The notes beneath the pieces were generated by a model. That model was not told the origin of the DNA, searched no databases, and saw nothing but the letters and a program-made list of their open reading frames with translations. Both the position numbers and the translations under genes were made by a program. Source: Rhodospirillales bacterium (GTDB lineage Bacteria; Pseudomonadota; Alphaproteobacteria; Acetobacterales; Acetobacteraceae). From it: a stretch of DNA of 47,121 nt. Of the stretch, positions 39,035-47,121 are shown piece by piece (position 1 is the first letter of the stretch; every line of letters starts with the position of its first letter). The DNA lies in contig CANHKG010000009.1 of NCBI GenBank assembly GCA_947460455.1, positions 1 through 47,121 on the forward strand, read 5' to 3'.

Positions 39035-40528
39035 ATGTTGCGCAGCTGGACCATTGGCTTGCTAACCGCCTGCGCCTTGGCCGGCCCGGCCCTCGCCCAG
39101 GCCACCAAGGACACGCTGATCGTCGACCTCCCCGGGGACGTCGCCACCATGGACCCGCACGTGCAGTGGGATACCGAGAGCTACTCGGTCTACCGCAACA
39201 TCTTCGACAACCTCGTCACCCGCGACACCGCCGGCAAGATCGTGCCCCAGGTCGCCACCGCCTGGCGCTACACTGATCCCACCACCATCGTCTTCGACCT
39301 GCGCACCGACATCACCTTCAGCGACGGCTCCAAGCTCACGCCGGCCGACGTGGTGTTCAGCATCAAGCGCATCACCAACCCCGCCTTCCGCAGCCCCCAG
39401 CTCTCCCAGTTCGACCAGATCATCGCGGCCGACGTCACCGGCCCCGCCCAGGTCACCCTGCGCACCAAGTCGCCCTACCCCGTCCTGCTCGCCCAGCTGG
39501 TCAAGCTCTCCATCGTGCCGCAGGCGGTGGTGGAAAAGCTCGGCGACCAGGCCTTCAACCAGCAGGTCCTCGGCTCCGGCCCCTACGTGCTGAAATCCTG
39601 GCAGCGCGGCGTCGCCAGCACGCTGGAGGCCAACCCCGGCTACTGGCGCGGCGCCACCCCGTTCAAGACCGTCACCTTCCGCGCCGTGCCCGATATCGCC
39701 ACCCGCATCGCCGATGTCCGCACCGGCCGCGCCGACATCACCCGCGGCCTCTCGCCGGATGACACCGCCCCGCTCAAGAACGAACGCAACCTCCAGGTCC
39801 TCAGCGTCGCCACGGAGCGCGTCACCCACCTGTTCCTCAACCCCGCCATCGGCCCCACGCGGGATAAGCGCGTCCGCCAGGCCATCGCCCACGCCATCGA
39901 CCGCGATGCGATCATCGCCGCCCTCATGCTGGGCTTCCCCAAGCGCGCCGACGTGATGCTCACCGAAGCCGCCTTCGGCTGGGTCGGCGACGTCCCCTTC
40001 TGGCCCTACGATCCCGCCCGCGCCAAGGCGCTGGTCAAGGAAGCCGGCGCCGAAGGGGCCGAAATCCCGTTCCTCACCTCCCCGGCCTACGACCGCCGCG
40101 TGAACGAGGCGGTGCAGCAGATGCTGGGCGAGGTCGGCCTCAAGGTCAGCTTCGTGATGGTCGATCAGCCCACCTTCCTGCGCCGCCGCCAGGGCACGCC
40201 GGAGGAAGCGCTGAACATGGCCCAGGGCCGCTGGTCCTGCGCCTGCCAGGATGCCGACGGCGTCATCTTCCCGCTGTTCCGCACCGGCAGCCAGTGGGCC
40301 AAGTTCAGCAACGCCGAGTTCGACACCGCCGTGGATGCCGCCCGCGTCACGCTGGATGAGAAGGAGCGCCTCACCCACTACCGCCGCGCCTTCACCATCC
40401 TGCGCGATGAGGTCGCAGCCGTGCCGCTGTTCCAGGATGCCGCCATCTACCTCGCCCGCCGCGAGCTGAAATGGACCCCCACCCCCAACGAAGCCTTCTT
40501 CGTCTTCGACATGAAATGGGTGCCCTGA
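39035..40528 (+). CDS. ABC transporter solute-binding protein, family 5
   Basis: 497 residues. Signal peptide MLRSWTIGLLTACALAGPALA with cleavage near residue 21-22. Family pattern: DPHVQWDTESYSVYRNIFDN, LRTDITFSDGSKLTPADVVF and SGPYVLKSW. Binds the substrate in the periplasm for the two permeases that follow; 13 bases separate it from the first permease gene. The substrate class is usually peptides, but also opines, nickel complexes or sugars. Confidence 0.94.
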   Translation: MLRSWTIGLLTACALAGPALAQATKDTLIVDLPGDVATMDPHVQWDTESYSVYRNIFDNLVTRDTAGKIVPQVATAWRYTDPTTIVFDLRTDITFSDGSKLTPADVVFSIKRITNPAFRSPQLSQFDQIIAADVTGPAQVTLRTKSPYPVLLAQLVKLSIVPQAVVEKLGDQAFNQQVLGSGPYVLKSWQRGVASTLEANPGYWRGATPFKTVTFRAVPDIATRIADVRTGRADITRGLSPDDTAPLKNERNLQVLSVATERVTHLFLNPAIGPTRDKRVRQAIAHAIDRDAIIAALMLGFPKRADVMLTEAAFGWVGDVPFWPYDPARAKALVKEAGAEGAEIPFLTSPAYDRRVNEAVQQMLGEVGLKVSFVMVDQPTFLRRRQGTPEEALNMAQGRWSCACQDADGVIFPLFRTGSQWAKFSNAEFDTAVDAARVTLDEKERLTHYRRAFTILRDEVAAVPLFQDAAIYLARRELKWTPTPNEAFFVFDMKWVP

Positions 40529-40541
40529 TCCCGGCGGCTAG

Positions 40542-41462
40542 ATGATCCGCCTTCTCGCCGGCCGCCTGCTGCAGGCGGCCGTCGCCAGCTTCGGCGTACT
40601 GACGATCGTCTTCTTCGTTATGCGCCTCTCGGGCGACCCCACCCTCCTCCTGGTGCCGGAAGGCGCCAGCGCGGAGCAGGTCGCCCAGCTGCGCGCCGCC
40701 CTCGGCTTCGATCGCCCCCTGGTCGTGCAATACGCCGCCTATCTCGGCGACCTGCTGCGTCTCGATCTCGGCGAATCCCTCGTCCAGCGCGCCCCCGTGG
40801 CCGGGATCGTGGGGGAACGCATCCCCTACACCCTGGCCCTGGCCGGCGGCGCGCTGCTGGTGGCGCTGGGCATCGGCATCCCCGCCGGCATCCTCATGGC
40901 CGTCCACCGCGGCGGCCTGCTGGAACGGGCGCTGGCCGCCCTGGTCCTGGCCGGCCAGAGCCTGCCCACCTTCTGGTCCGGCATCCTGCTGATCCTGTTC
41001 TTCGGCGTCTATCTCGGCTGGCTGCCCACCTCCGGGGCGGACAGCCCCGCCTCCCTCATCATGCCCGCCATCGCGCTCGGCGCCCTCACCATGTCCACCT
41101 TCGCCCGCATGGCCCGCATCTCGGTGCTGGACGAACTCTCGCGGGATTACGTCACCGCCGCCCGCGCCCGCGGCCTCTCCGTCTGGGCCGCCGTCTCGCG
41201 CCACGTCCTGCGCAACGCCGCCATCCCCGTCGTCACCATCGCCGCACTCGAAATCGGCAACCTCCTGGCCGGCGCCGTCATCGTGGAAACCGTCTTCGCC
41301 TGGCCCGGCATCGGCCAGCTCGCCATCCAGTCCATCCAGGCGCGCGACTTCCTCGTGGTGCAAACCGTCGTGCTCTTCGTCTCCTCGGTCTACATCGCCA
41401 TGAACCTCCTGGCAGACCTCGCCTACGCCGCCATCGACCCGCGCATCCGGGGGCGCAGCTGA
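40542..41462 (+). CDS. ABC transporter permease, DppB/OppB type
   Basis: 306 residues with six membrane segments. The coupling-loop motif EAA reads DELSRDYVTAARARGLS (about 200-216). The N-terminal LLQAAVASFGVLTIVFFVMRLS is typical of DppB. The stop overlaps the next start by one base (TGATG). Confidence 0.95.
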   Translation: MIRLLAGRLLQAAVASFGVLTIVFFVMRLSGDPTLLLVPEGASAEQVAQLRAALGFDRPLVVQYAAYLGDLLRLDLGESLVQRAPVAGIVGERIPYTLALAGGALLVALGIGIPAGILMAVHRGGLLERALAALVLAGQSLPTFWSGILLILFFGVYLGWLPTSGADSPASLIMPAIALGALTMSTFARMARISVLDELSRDYVTAARARGLSVWAAVSRHVLRNAAIPVVTIAALEIGNLLAGAVIVETVFAWPGIGQLAIQSIQARDFLVVQTVVLFVSSVYIAMNLLADLAYAAIDPRIRGRS

Positions 41463-42292
41463 TGCGCGGCGTCTCGCCCGGCATGGCCCTGATCCTGCTG
41501 CTGCTGGTGGCCTTCATCGTCGCCGCCCTGGCCGCCCCCTGGATCGCCCCCTTCGACCCCCTGCGCCAGTCCCTCCTGATGCGCCTGCGCCCGCCCGGCA
41601 CCACGGTCGCCGCCGGCATGTACCTGCTGGGCACCGACGACCTCGGCCGAGACCTTCTGTCCCGCGTGCTGCACGGCGCCCGCGCCAGCATCGCGGTCGC
41701 CGCCCTGTCGGTGTCGATCTCGCTCGCCTTCGGCACCCTGCTCGGCCTGCTCGCCGGCTGGTTCCGCGGCTGGGTGGCCATCGCCATCATGCGGTCGGTG
41801 GACACGATGCTGTCCATCCCCGCCATCCTGCTGGCGGTCCTCACCGTGGCCGTGCTCGGCCCCAGCTTCCTGAACCTCATCCTGGTGCTCGGCCTCACCC
41901 GCTGGCCGCGCTACACCCGCGTCGCCTATGCCCAAACCCTGCAGGTCGCCACGCTGCCCTATATCCGCGCCGCCGAAATGGCCGGCGCCGGCTCCGCCCG
42001 CATCCTCTGGCGCCACATCCTACCCAACATCGCCGGCCCCCTGATGGTCGTCGCCACCAGCGAGTTCGGCCTGATGATCCTGTTCGAGGCCGGCCTCTCC
42101 TTCCTCGGCCTCGGCATCCAGCCGCCCTACCCCTCCTGGGGCTCCATCATGTCCGTCGGCCGGCAATACGTGGAACGCGCCTGGTGGCTCACCGTCTTCC
42201 CCGGTGCCTGCCTGTTCGTGCTGGTGCTCTGCGTGAACCTCTTCGGCGACTGGCTGCGCGACCGCGTCGACCCGAGGTCCCAAGGCCGATGA
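41462..42292 (+). CDS. ABC transporter permease, DppC/OppC type
   Basis: 276 residues. Membrane protein with the family signature LLGTDDLGRDLLSRVLHGAR (first part, about 57-76) and the EAA loop PYIRAAEMAGAGSARILWRH. It pairs with the preceding permease. Its stop overlaps the following ATPase start (ATGA). Confidence 0.95.
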   Translation: MRGVSPGMALILLLLVAFIVAALAAPWIAPFDPLRQSLLMRLRPPGTTVAAGMYLLGTDDLGRDLLSRVLHGARASIAVAALSVSISLAFGTLLGLLAGWFRGWVAIAIMRSVDTMLSIPAILLAVLTVAVLGPSFLNLILVLGLTRWPRYTRVAYAQTLQVATLPYIRAAEMAGAGSARILWRHILPNIAGPLMVVATSEFGLMILFEAGLSFLGLGIQPPYPSWGSIMSVGRQYVERAWWLTVFPGACLFVLVLCVNLFGDWLRDRVDPRSQGR

Positions 42293-43245
42293 CCACCGAA
42301 CCCGCCCTCATCGTCGAAAACCTCTCCCTCGCCCTCGGCCGCGCCAACCTCGTCGATGGCGTCGGCTTCTCCGTCGCCCCCGGCGAGGTCCTCGCCCTGG
42401 TAGGCGAATCCGGCTGCGGCAAGTCCGTCACCGCCCAGGCCATCATGCGCCTGCTCGCCCCCGTCATCCGCCAGACCGGCGGCCGCGTCCTGCTCGCGGG
42501 CCAAGACATCACCGCCCTGCCCGAACGCGCCATGCGCGCACTCCGCGGCCAGGCCATGTCGATGATCTTCCAGGAACCCCAGGCGGCCCTCGACCCACTC
42601 GCCACCGTCGGCACCCACATCGCCGAAGCCCTGCGCCGCCCCCTGCGCGACGTGCGCGACCAGGTGCTCCAGATGCTCGCCGAAGTCGGCATCTCCGACC
42701 CCGCCCGCCGCATCGACCAATACCCCTTCGAACTCTCCGGCGGCATGTGCCAGCGCGTCATGATCGCCTGCGCCCTCATCTCCCGCCCCGCCGTACTTTT
42801 GGCGGACGAGCCCACCACCGCGCTCGATGTCACCATCCAGGCCCAGATCCTGGATCTCCTGCGCCGCCTCGCCGCCGAACGCCGCACCGCCGTCGTGCTC
42901 ATCACCCACGACATGGGCGTGGTCGCCGATATCGCCGACCGCGTCGCGGTGATGTACGCCGGCCGCATTGCGGAGACCGGCCCCACCGCCCAGATCTTCG
43001 CCCGCCCGCGCCACCCCTACACGTCGCTCCTCCTCGCCTCGATCCCGCGCCTCACCGACGCCCCGAAATCCGCCCTCGCCGTCATCGAGGGCCGCGTCCC
43101 CACCCCCGCCGAATTCGGCCCCGGCTGCCGCTTCGCCTCGCGCTGCCCCCTGGCCGACGACACCTGCCGCGCCGCCACCCCACCCCTGCGCGACATGGGC
43201 GACGGCCGCCTCTCCGCCTGCTTCCACGCGGAGCAACTGCCATGA
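42289..43245 (+). CDS. ABC transporter ATP-binding protein, DppD/OppD type
   Basis: 318 residues from the ATG at 42289, overlapping the permease stop. Walker A GESGCGKS, the signature helix LSGGMCQR (the C-motif, with MC in place of the common MR/QR), Walker B VLLADEP and the switch histidine in ITHDMG. The C-terminal oligopeptide-type extension has CRFASRCPLADDTC. Forms a heterodimer with the next gene's product. Confidence 0.95.
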   Translation: MTTEPALIVENLSLALGRANLVDGVGFSVAPGEVLALVGESGCGKSVTAQAIMRLLAPVIRQTGGRVLLAGQDITALPERAMRALRGQAMSMIFQEPQAALDPLATVGTHIAEALRRPLRDVRDQVLQMLAEVGISDPARRIDQYPFELSGGMCQRVMIACALISRPAVLLADEPTTALDVTIQAQILDLLRRLAAERRTAVVLITHDMGVVADIADRVAVMYAGRIAETGPTAQIFARPRHPYTSLLLASIPRLTDAPKSALAVIEGRVPTPAEFGPGCRFASRCPLADDTCRAATPPLRDMGDGRLSACFHAEQLP

Positions 43246-44204
43246 CCGCCCCCGTGCTGGAGGTCACCGACCTCGCCGTCCACTTCCCCGGCCGCACCGG
43301 CGCCCCGGTCCGCGCGGTCGACGGCGTCTCCTTCGCCGTCGCCCCCGGCGAAACCCTCGGCCTCGTCGGCGAATCCGGCTGCGGCAAATCCACCGTCTCC
43401 AACGCCGTCGTCGGCCTCGTCCCCCCCACGCGCGGCAGCCTGCGCGTCATGGGCACGGAGATGGCCGGCGCCACCCGCGCCACCAAGCACGAGATCCGCG
43501 CCCGCGTGCAGATGGTCTTCCAGGACCCCGTCACCTCCCTCAACCCGCGCATGAGCGTGGGCGCCGCCGTCGGCGAACCCCTGCTGGTCCGCGGCCTCGC
43601 AAGCGGCGCCGCCCTTCGCGCCCGCGTCGACGAATTGCTGGAAGAAGTCGGGCTAAGGCCGGAACACGCCCAGCGCTACCCGCACCAGTTCAGCGGCGGC
43701 CAGCGCCAGCGCATCGTCATCGCCCGGGCGCTGGCCCTGCGCCCGGATCTCCTGGTCTGCGACGAACCCGTCTCGGCGCTGGATGTCTCCGTCCGCGCCC
43801 AGATCCTCAACCTGCTGGTGGAACTCCAGCAGCGCCGCGGCATGGCCAGCCTCTTCGTCAGCCACGACCTCGCCGTCGTCCGCCATGTCTGCGACCGCGT
43901 CGCCGTGATGTATCTCGGCCGCCTGGTCGAACTCGCCCCGCGCGACGCCCTCTTCGCCGCCCCGCGCCACCCCTACACGCGCGCCCTGCTCGCCGCCGTG
44001 CCGGAACCGGATCCCGTCGCCCAGCGCGCCAAGCCCCGCGTGCCCCTGGCCGGCGAAATCCCCAGCCCCTCCAACCCACCCCCGGGCTGCACCTTCCACA
44101 CGCGCTGCCCCTTCGCCACCGAACGCTGCCGCCAGGAAGTCCCCTCTTTGCGCCCCCTCGGCGAAAGCATGGTCGCCTGCCACCACGCGGAAACCCTCGC
44201 CTAG
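43242..44204 (+). CDS. ABC transporter ATP-binding protein, DppF/OppF type
   Basis: 320 residues from the ATG at 43242, overlapping the previous stop (ATGA). Walker A GESGCGKS, signature FSGGQRQR, Walker B LLVCDEP, and the switch histidine in VSHDLA. The C-terminal extension has CTFHTRCPFATERC. Completes the importer (binding protein, two permeases, two ATPases). The 148 bases after it contain no gene before the transaminase. Confidence 0.95.
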   Translation: MTAPVLEVTDLAVHFPGRTGAPVRAVDGVSFAVAPGETLGLVGESGCGKSTVSNAVVGLVPPTRGSLRVMGTEMAGATRATKHEIRARVQMVFQDPVTSLNPRMSVGAAVGEPLLVRGLASGAALRARVDELLEEVGLRPEHAQRYPHQFSGGQRQRIVIARALALRPDLLVCDEPVSALDVSVRAQILNLLVELQQRRGMASLFVSHDLAVVRHVCDRVAVMYLGRLVELAPRDALFAAPRHPYTRALLAAVPEPDPVAQRAKPRVPLAGEIPSPSNPPPGCTFHTRCPFATERCRQEVPSLRPLGESMVACHHAETLA

Positions 44205-44352
44205 CCCTAAGCCTGCCCATTTTCCGCGCACATCAACGCCGAAGCACCCACCCCCACCCCACCATCCGCCAAATTGCCCCGATTTCAGGCATTCCGCCCT
44301 TTACACCGCCCCAGGGCCCGCTAGCGTCACCGCATCGCCCCAGGAGTGAGCC

Positions 44353-45495
44353 ATGCCCCGCGACGCCAGCGATCCGCTCCTGCTCACCCCAGGCCCCGTC
44401 AGCGTCTCCCGCTCCACCAAGGAGGTCATGCTGAAAGACCGCGCCTCCGGCGGCACCGAATTCGTCCGCGACCTCACTTTGGCGCGCAGCTACATGGTCG
44501 CCCTCGTCAACGGCCAGGGCGCCTACACCGCCATCCCCCTGCCCGGCAGCGCCACCTACGCCAACGAAGCCGTCATCGCCGGCCTCGTCCCCCCCGGCGG
44601 CAAGCTCCTCGTCCACACCAACGGCGTCTATGGCGACCGGCTCATCGAGATCTGCGCCCATACCGGCGTCCCCCACGCCGTCATCCGCACCGCCCCCTTC
44701 ACACCCCCCACCGCCGCGCAGTTCGAAGCCGCGATCCTGGCCGACCCCGCCATCACCCATGTCATGGTCGTGCACTGCGAAACCAGCACTGGCGTGCTGA
44801 ACCCGCTGGAGGAGATCGCCGCCTTCTGCCGCGCCCACACCAAGGGCCTGTTCGTCGATGCCGTCGCCTCCTTCGGCGCCATCCCCATCGACGCCCCCGC
44901 CCTCGGCCTGCAGGCCATCACCGTCTCATCCAACAAATGCATGCAGGGCGTGCCGGGCATCGGCTGGTCCGTGGTGCAGAAAACCGCACTCGAAAACAAT
45001 CGCGGCAACTCCAAGGCCCTCACCCTGGACCTCTGGGACCAGAACCAGCACATGGACCGCACCAACAGCTTCCGCTTCACCCCGCCCACCCAGGTGCTGG
45101 CCGCCTTCGCCCAGGCCTGCCGCGAGCATGAGGCGGAAGGCGGCACCCCGGCCCGCCTCGCCCGCTACACCGCCAACTGGAAACGCCTGGTCGATGGCAT
45201 GCGCCAGATGGGCTTCGCCACCGTGGTGCCCGATGCCAACGCCTCCCCCATCGTCGCCACCTTCCACAACCCCAAGCACCCGGCCTTCAGCTTCCAGAAG
45301 CTGTTCGAAGGCATGCAGAACCGCGGCTTCGTCATCTTCCCCGGCCGCCTGGCATTGGCGGACACCTTCCGCATCGGCTGCATGGGCGACGTGCACGAGA
45401 CAGACATGGCCGAAGCCATCACCGCGGTGGCCGAAACCATGCACGAAATGGGCATCCCCGGCCTCGGCCACACCGACTTGGCCGCCCAGAACTAA
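44353..45495 (+). CDS. phnW: 2-aminoethylphosphonate:pyruvate transaminase-like (PhnW) aminotransferase
   Basis: Class V PLP enzyme, 380 residues, with AGGAG 6 bases before the ATG. PhnW converts 2-aminoethylphosphonate and pyruvate to phosphonoacetaldehyde and alanine. The family pattern is seen in LLTPGPVSVSRSTKEVMLKD, VVHCETSTGVLNPLEEIA, D169 (FVDAVASFGA), K195 (SSNKCMQGVPG), RFTPPTQVLAAFAQA and the C-terminal GFVIFPGRLALADTFRIGC. The remaining genes of phosphonate breakdown (phnX, phnA, phnY) are not in the window. The alternative is another serine/alanine:glyoxylate-type enzyme. Likely part of the same catabolic unit as the importer. Confidence 0.8.
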   Translation: MPRDASDPLLLTPGPVSVSRSTKEVMLKDRASGGTEFVRDLTLARSYMVALVNGQGAYTAIPLPGSATYANEAVIAGLVPPGGKLLVHTNGVYGDRLIEICAHTGVPHAVIRTAPFTPPTAAQFEAAILADPAITHVMVVHCETSTGVLNPLEEIAAFCRAHTKGLFVDAVASFGAIPIDAPALGLQAITVSSNKCMQGVPGIGWSVVQKTALENNRGNSKALTLDLWDQNQHMDRTNSFRFTPPTQVLAAFAQACREHEAEGGTPARLARYTANWKRLVDGMRQMGFATVVPDANASPIVATFHNPKHPAFSFQKLFEGMQNRGFVIFPGRLALADTFRIGCMGDVHETDMAEAITAVAETMHEMGIPGLGHTDLAAQN

Positions 45496-45518
45496 CCCGC
45501 GCGCCGCCGCTTTAGTAG

Positions 45519-45542
45519 GGCGGGTCGCGCAGCGGACCCGCC
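45519..45542. terminator. Perfect hairpin between convergent genes, repeat-like
   Basis: GGCGGGTC (45519-45526), loop GCGCAGCG, GACCCGCC (45535-45542). It stands 23 bases after the phnW stop and 30 bases before the end of the PEP-CTERM gene, so it may stop both. There is no T-run; the sequence has the look of a repetitive extragenic palindrome. Confidence 0.5.
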
Positions 45543-45571
45543 ACCACCCCACCCACCGGCAAACGCCCGAC

Positions 45572-46615
45572 CTACAAAGCGAACCGCCGCCGCCGCAACA
45601 TCCCCAGCATCGGCAACCCCGCCGCCAGCAGCGCCAACCCCGAAGGCTCCGGCGTCGGGTTGCTCCCGATGCTGCACCCCGCCGGCGCCGTGATCCGCAT
45701 CAGGCTGTCATTCTGCGAGAGAAATAACGTCCCACCGGCCGTATCCAGCCCCGCATAATCGCCACGGTTACCGCCACTGGCGATCGTCGTCTCGGTGGCC
45801 GCCAAGGGATCGATCAACCCCACCGTGCCGTCATTGTTGTTCACCACGATCTGCCCGGCCAGCGCGCAGGTGCCCGCCAGCACGCCCATCCCGTCGGAGC
45901 CATGGCCCAGCGCCGCGGTGGCGAACACCTGTTGGCCATAGGTCATCGGCCCGTACAGCGCGCTCACCCCGTTCACCAGGCTGAAGCCCAGCACCTTGTC
46001 GTTGGGAAAGTCGGCCACATAGGCCACCTGCCCATCCGGCGTCACCGTCACCCCGTCGGCAAAAGTGCCGGAAAGCGGGTCCACCACGGTGAAGCTCTGC
46101 GCCATCGGGTCGATATCCACCAACCCCTGGAAGGAGGAGGAAATCAGGTGCCCGTTGGCAGGGTTCGTCCACAACCCATAGCGTGCCATCAGCCCCGGCA
46201 GCACCAGCGTGGACTGCACCGTGCCGTCCTGGTTCAGCTTGTAGTAGCCACCGCTATAGGCGGACCCATAGAGCTGCCCGCCCACGGCAGTGATCGCCAT
46301 GCCCCCCGGCACCGCGGTCCCGGCGTTGGAGAGATAGCCATACAGCGTCTGGTTGTCGGCATTGGCGTAGGTATAGCTGTCGAACCCGTTGGTCAGCGGC
46401 GCCACGATGTTGCCGCTGGCATTCAGCGCCACGCTCACCAGAGTGTAGTCGTAGTACCCGCCCGCCGGCATCCCGCCCACCACCGTGGCCAGCGTGAACC
46501 CCATCCCGGTCCCGGTGCCATTGAGGGCCAGCGCAGAGGCGCTCGCCTGCCGCGTCCCGCAAACCGCCAGCGCCGCCACCAGGGCCAGCGCGCCGTTTCG
46601 CCACCATCCAGCCAT
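45572..46615 (-). CDS. PEP-CTERM sorted surface protein
   Basis: 347 residues from the ATG at 46615, preceded by GGGAGG. N-terminal signal peptide (GALALVAALAVCGTRQASA). The body is Gly/Thr/Asn-rich, with beta-propeller-like repeats such as YVADFPNDKVLGFSLVNG and GTVGLIDPLAATETT. The C-terminus carries a PEP-CTERM signal: PTPEPSGLALLAAGL, a hydrophobic helix and the basic end RRRRFAL. Such proteins are processed by an exosortase and usually go to the surface or extracellular matrix. No exosortase gene is in the window. Confidence 0.85.
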   Translation of the reverse strand: MAGWWRNGALALVAALAVCGTRQASASALALNGTGTGMGFTLATVVGGMPAGGYYDYTLVSVALNASGNIVAPLTNGFDSYTYANADNQTLYGYLSNAGTAVPGGMAITAVGGQLYGSAYSGGYYKLNQDGTVQSTLVLPGLMARYGLWTNPANGHLISSSFQGLVDIDPMAQSFTVVDPLSGTFADGVTVTPDGQVAYVADFPNDKVLGFSLVNGVSALYGPMTYGQQVFATAALGHGSDGMGVLAGTCALAGQIVVNNNDGTVGLIDPLAATETTIASGGNRGDYAGLDTAGGTLFLSQNDSLMRITAPAGCSIGSNPTPEPSGLALLAAGLPMLGMLRRRRFAL

Positions 46616-46725
46616 GGCCACCTCCCGCGGCGCCGTTTCCACGAGCCTAGGCCCAAACGAAGCGCCCAGGCAATGTTCTGTTCCCGCACCTCTCCGCAGA
46701 AAAATTTCCAACACCCCTTGCATCT

Positions 46726-46742
46726 CTAACTTATGTTAGTTA
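46726..46742. promoter_or_regulatory. A/T-rich inverted repeat upstream of the last gene
   Basis: CTAAC (46726-46730), TTAT, GTTAG (46735-46739) form a perfect palindrome, continuing into TTATATA. It is 12 bases upstream of an ATG and strikingly A/T-rich for this genome. May be a promoter/operator; also upstream of the divergent PEP-CTERM gene. Confidence 0.45.
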
Positions 46743-46753
46743 TATACACCTCC

Positions 46754-47121
46754 ATGAGCACCGCAGCCCCCACAACCCCGGCCGAGCCGACCGCCCGCGA
46801 GGACTCCGTCCTCACGGTGGAGGAGCTCGCCCACACGCTGGATGCCATCCTCGCCTCCCTCCTCGCCCTGCTGCGAACCTTCGCCCGCTACACCCAGGTC
46901 CTCGGCCCGCTGGCCACCCCCATCTGGAACCGCATCTCCCGCACCCGGGTCCGCCTCGCCCGCGCCATGGCCCATCTCGCCACCGGCCACACCCCGCGCC
47001 CCACCCGCCCGCGCACCCCGCGCCCGCGCCAGGCCCCGCGCGAAAAGGATCCCCGCAGCCACGTGCCCGTCCGCCGCCACGCCTGGCTCGGCGCCCTGCT
47101 GGACCATCACGTCCGCGCCTA
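46754..47121 (+). CDS. Unknown protein, N-terminal part (runs off the window)
   Basis: An open frame from the ATG at 46754 to the window end (122 codons, no stop). It begins MSTAAPTTPAEPTAREDS, then a predicted helical, hydrophobic stretch (LDAILASLLALLRTFARY), followed by an Arg/Pro-rich basic segment (HTPRPTRPRTPRPRQ) and HVPVRRHAWLGALLDHH. No signal peptide. The opposite strand also has an open frame, so the call rests on the start position after the A/T-rich promoter-like region and on the helical N-terminus. No Shine-Dalgarno sequence is visible. Not recognised. Confidence 0.5.
   Translation, partial: MSTAAPTTPAEPTAREDSVLTVEELAHTLDAILASLLALLRTFARYTQVLGPLATPIWNRISRTRVRLARAMAHLATGHTPRPTRPRTPRPRQAPREKDPRSHVPVRRHAWLGALLDHHVRA

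Overview
The window is 47.1 kb of GC-rich DNA with the gene content and order of an alphaproteobacterium. A member of the Acetobacteraceae (for example a Roseomonas-like genus) is my best guess, from overall protein similarity as I remember it; no 16S rRNA gene is present to settle it. Supporting signs are the nuoA-nuoH order with separate nuoC and nuoD, the tig-clpP-clpX-lon block, a polyprenyl diphosphate synthase facing a DUF2007/methyltransferase pair, and many chemoreceptors.

Layout. (1) 1-7,112, minus strand: complex I genes nuoA, B, C, D, E, F, G and the start of nuoH, tightly packed or overlapping. (2) 7,318-14,310: tRNA-Asp and tRNA-Val, two strong hairpins, then the protein quality control block lon, clpX, clpP and tig (all minus), and tRNA-Leu. 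(3) 14,329-19,812: the YcjX/YcjF-like pair, a long-chain polyprenyl diphosphate synthase, and divergently a DUF2007 protein with a TrmN6-like methyltransferase, then a small conserved-looking protein and an SCO/SenC copper chaperone. (4) 19,920-27,499: nrdB and nrdA of an aerobic class I ribonucleotide reductase. They are separated by a plus-strand chemoreceptor with a C-terminal PilZ domain and followed by a second chemoreceptor. Both nrd promoters carry a pair of NrdR-like boxes with the same 31-bp spacing, at the same distance from the start codon. (5) 27,500-28,827: a repeat element and a lower-GC two-gene cassette (a peptidoglycan-hydrolase-like protein without signal peptide, overlapping by one base a secreted six-cysteine protein). 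This resembles a toxin/effector plus immunity pair and is my main candidate for an undescribed system.

(6) 28,889-33,994, minus strand: an M20 metallopeptidase, a family 5 solute-binding protein, an isopenicillin-N-synthase-like dioxygenase and a DUF4424 protein. (7) 34,195-37,742, minus strand: a NIT-domain chemoreceptor broken by a frameshift and an MFS drug-efflux-like transporter. (8) 37,939-45,495, plus strand: a DapA-family aldolase/lyase, a complete five-gene oligopeptide-type ABC importer and a PhnW-like 2-aminoethylphosphonate:pyruvate transaminase. Regions 6 and 8 read as uptake and breakdown of a peptide-like or aminophosphonate-like nutrient, but the substrate is not shown by sequence. 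(9) 45,519-47,121: a hairpin between convergent genes, a PEP-CTERM surface protein and the start of an unknown gene running off the end.

An exact 35-nt A/T-rich repeat occurs at 27,507 and 31,803, with a 17-nt partial copy at 37,818. No CRISPR array, rRNA gene, transposase or integrase was seen. Start codons were chosen from Shine-Dalgarno sequences, overlaps with neighbours and family N-termini. The high GC content produces many long antisense open frames, which were left out.
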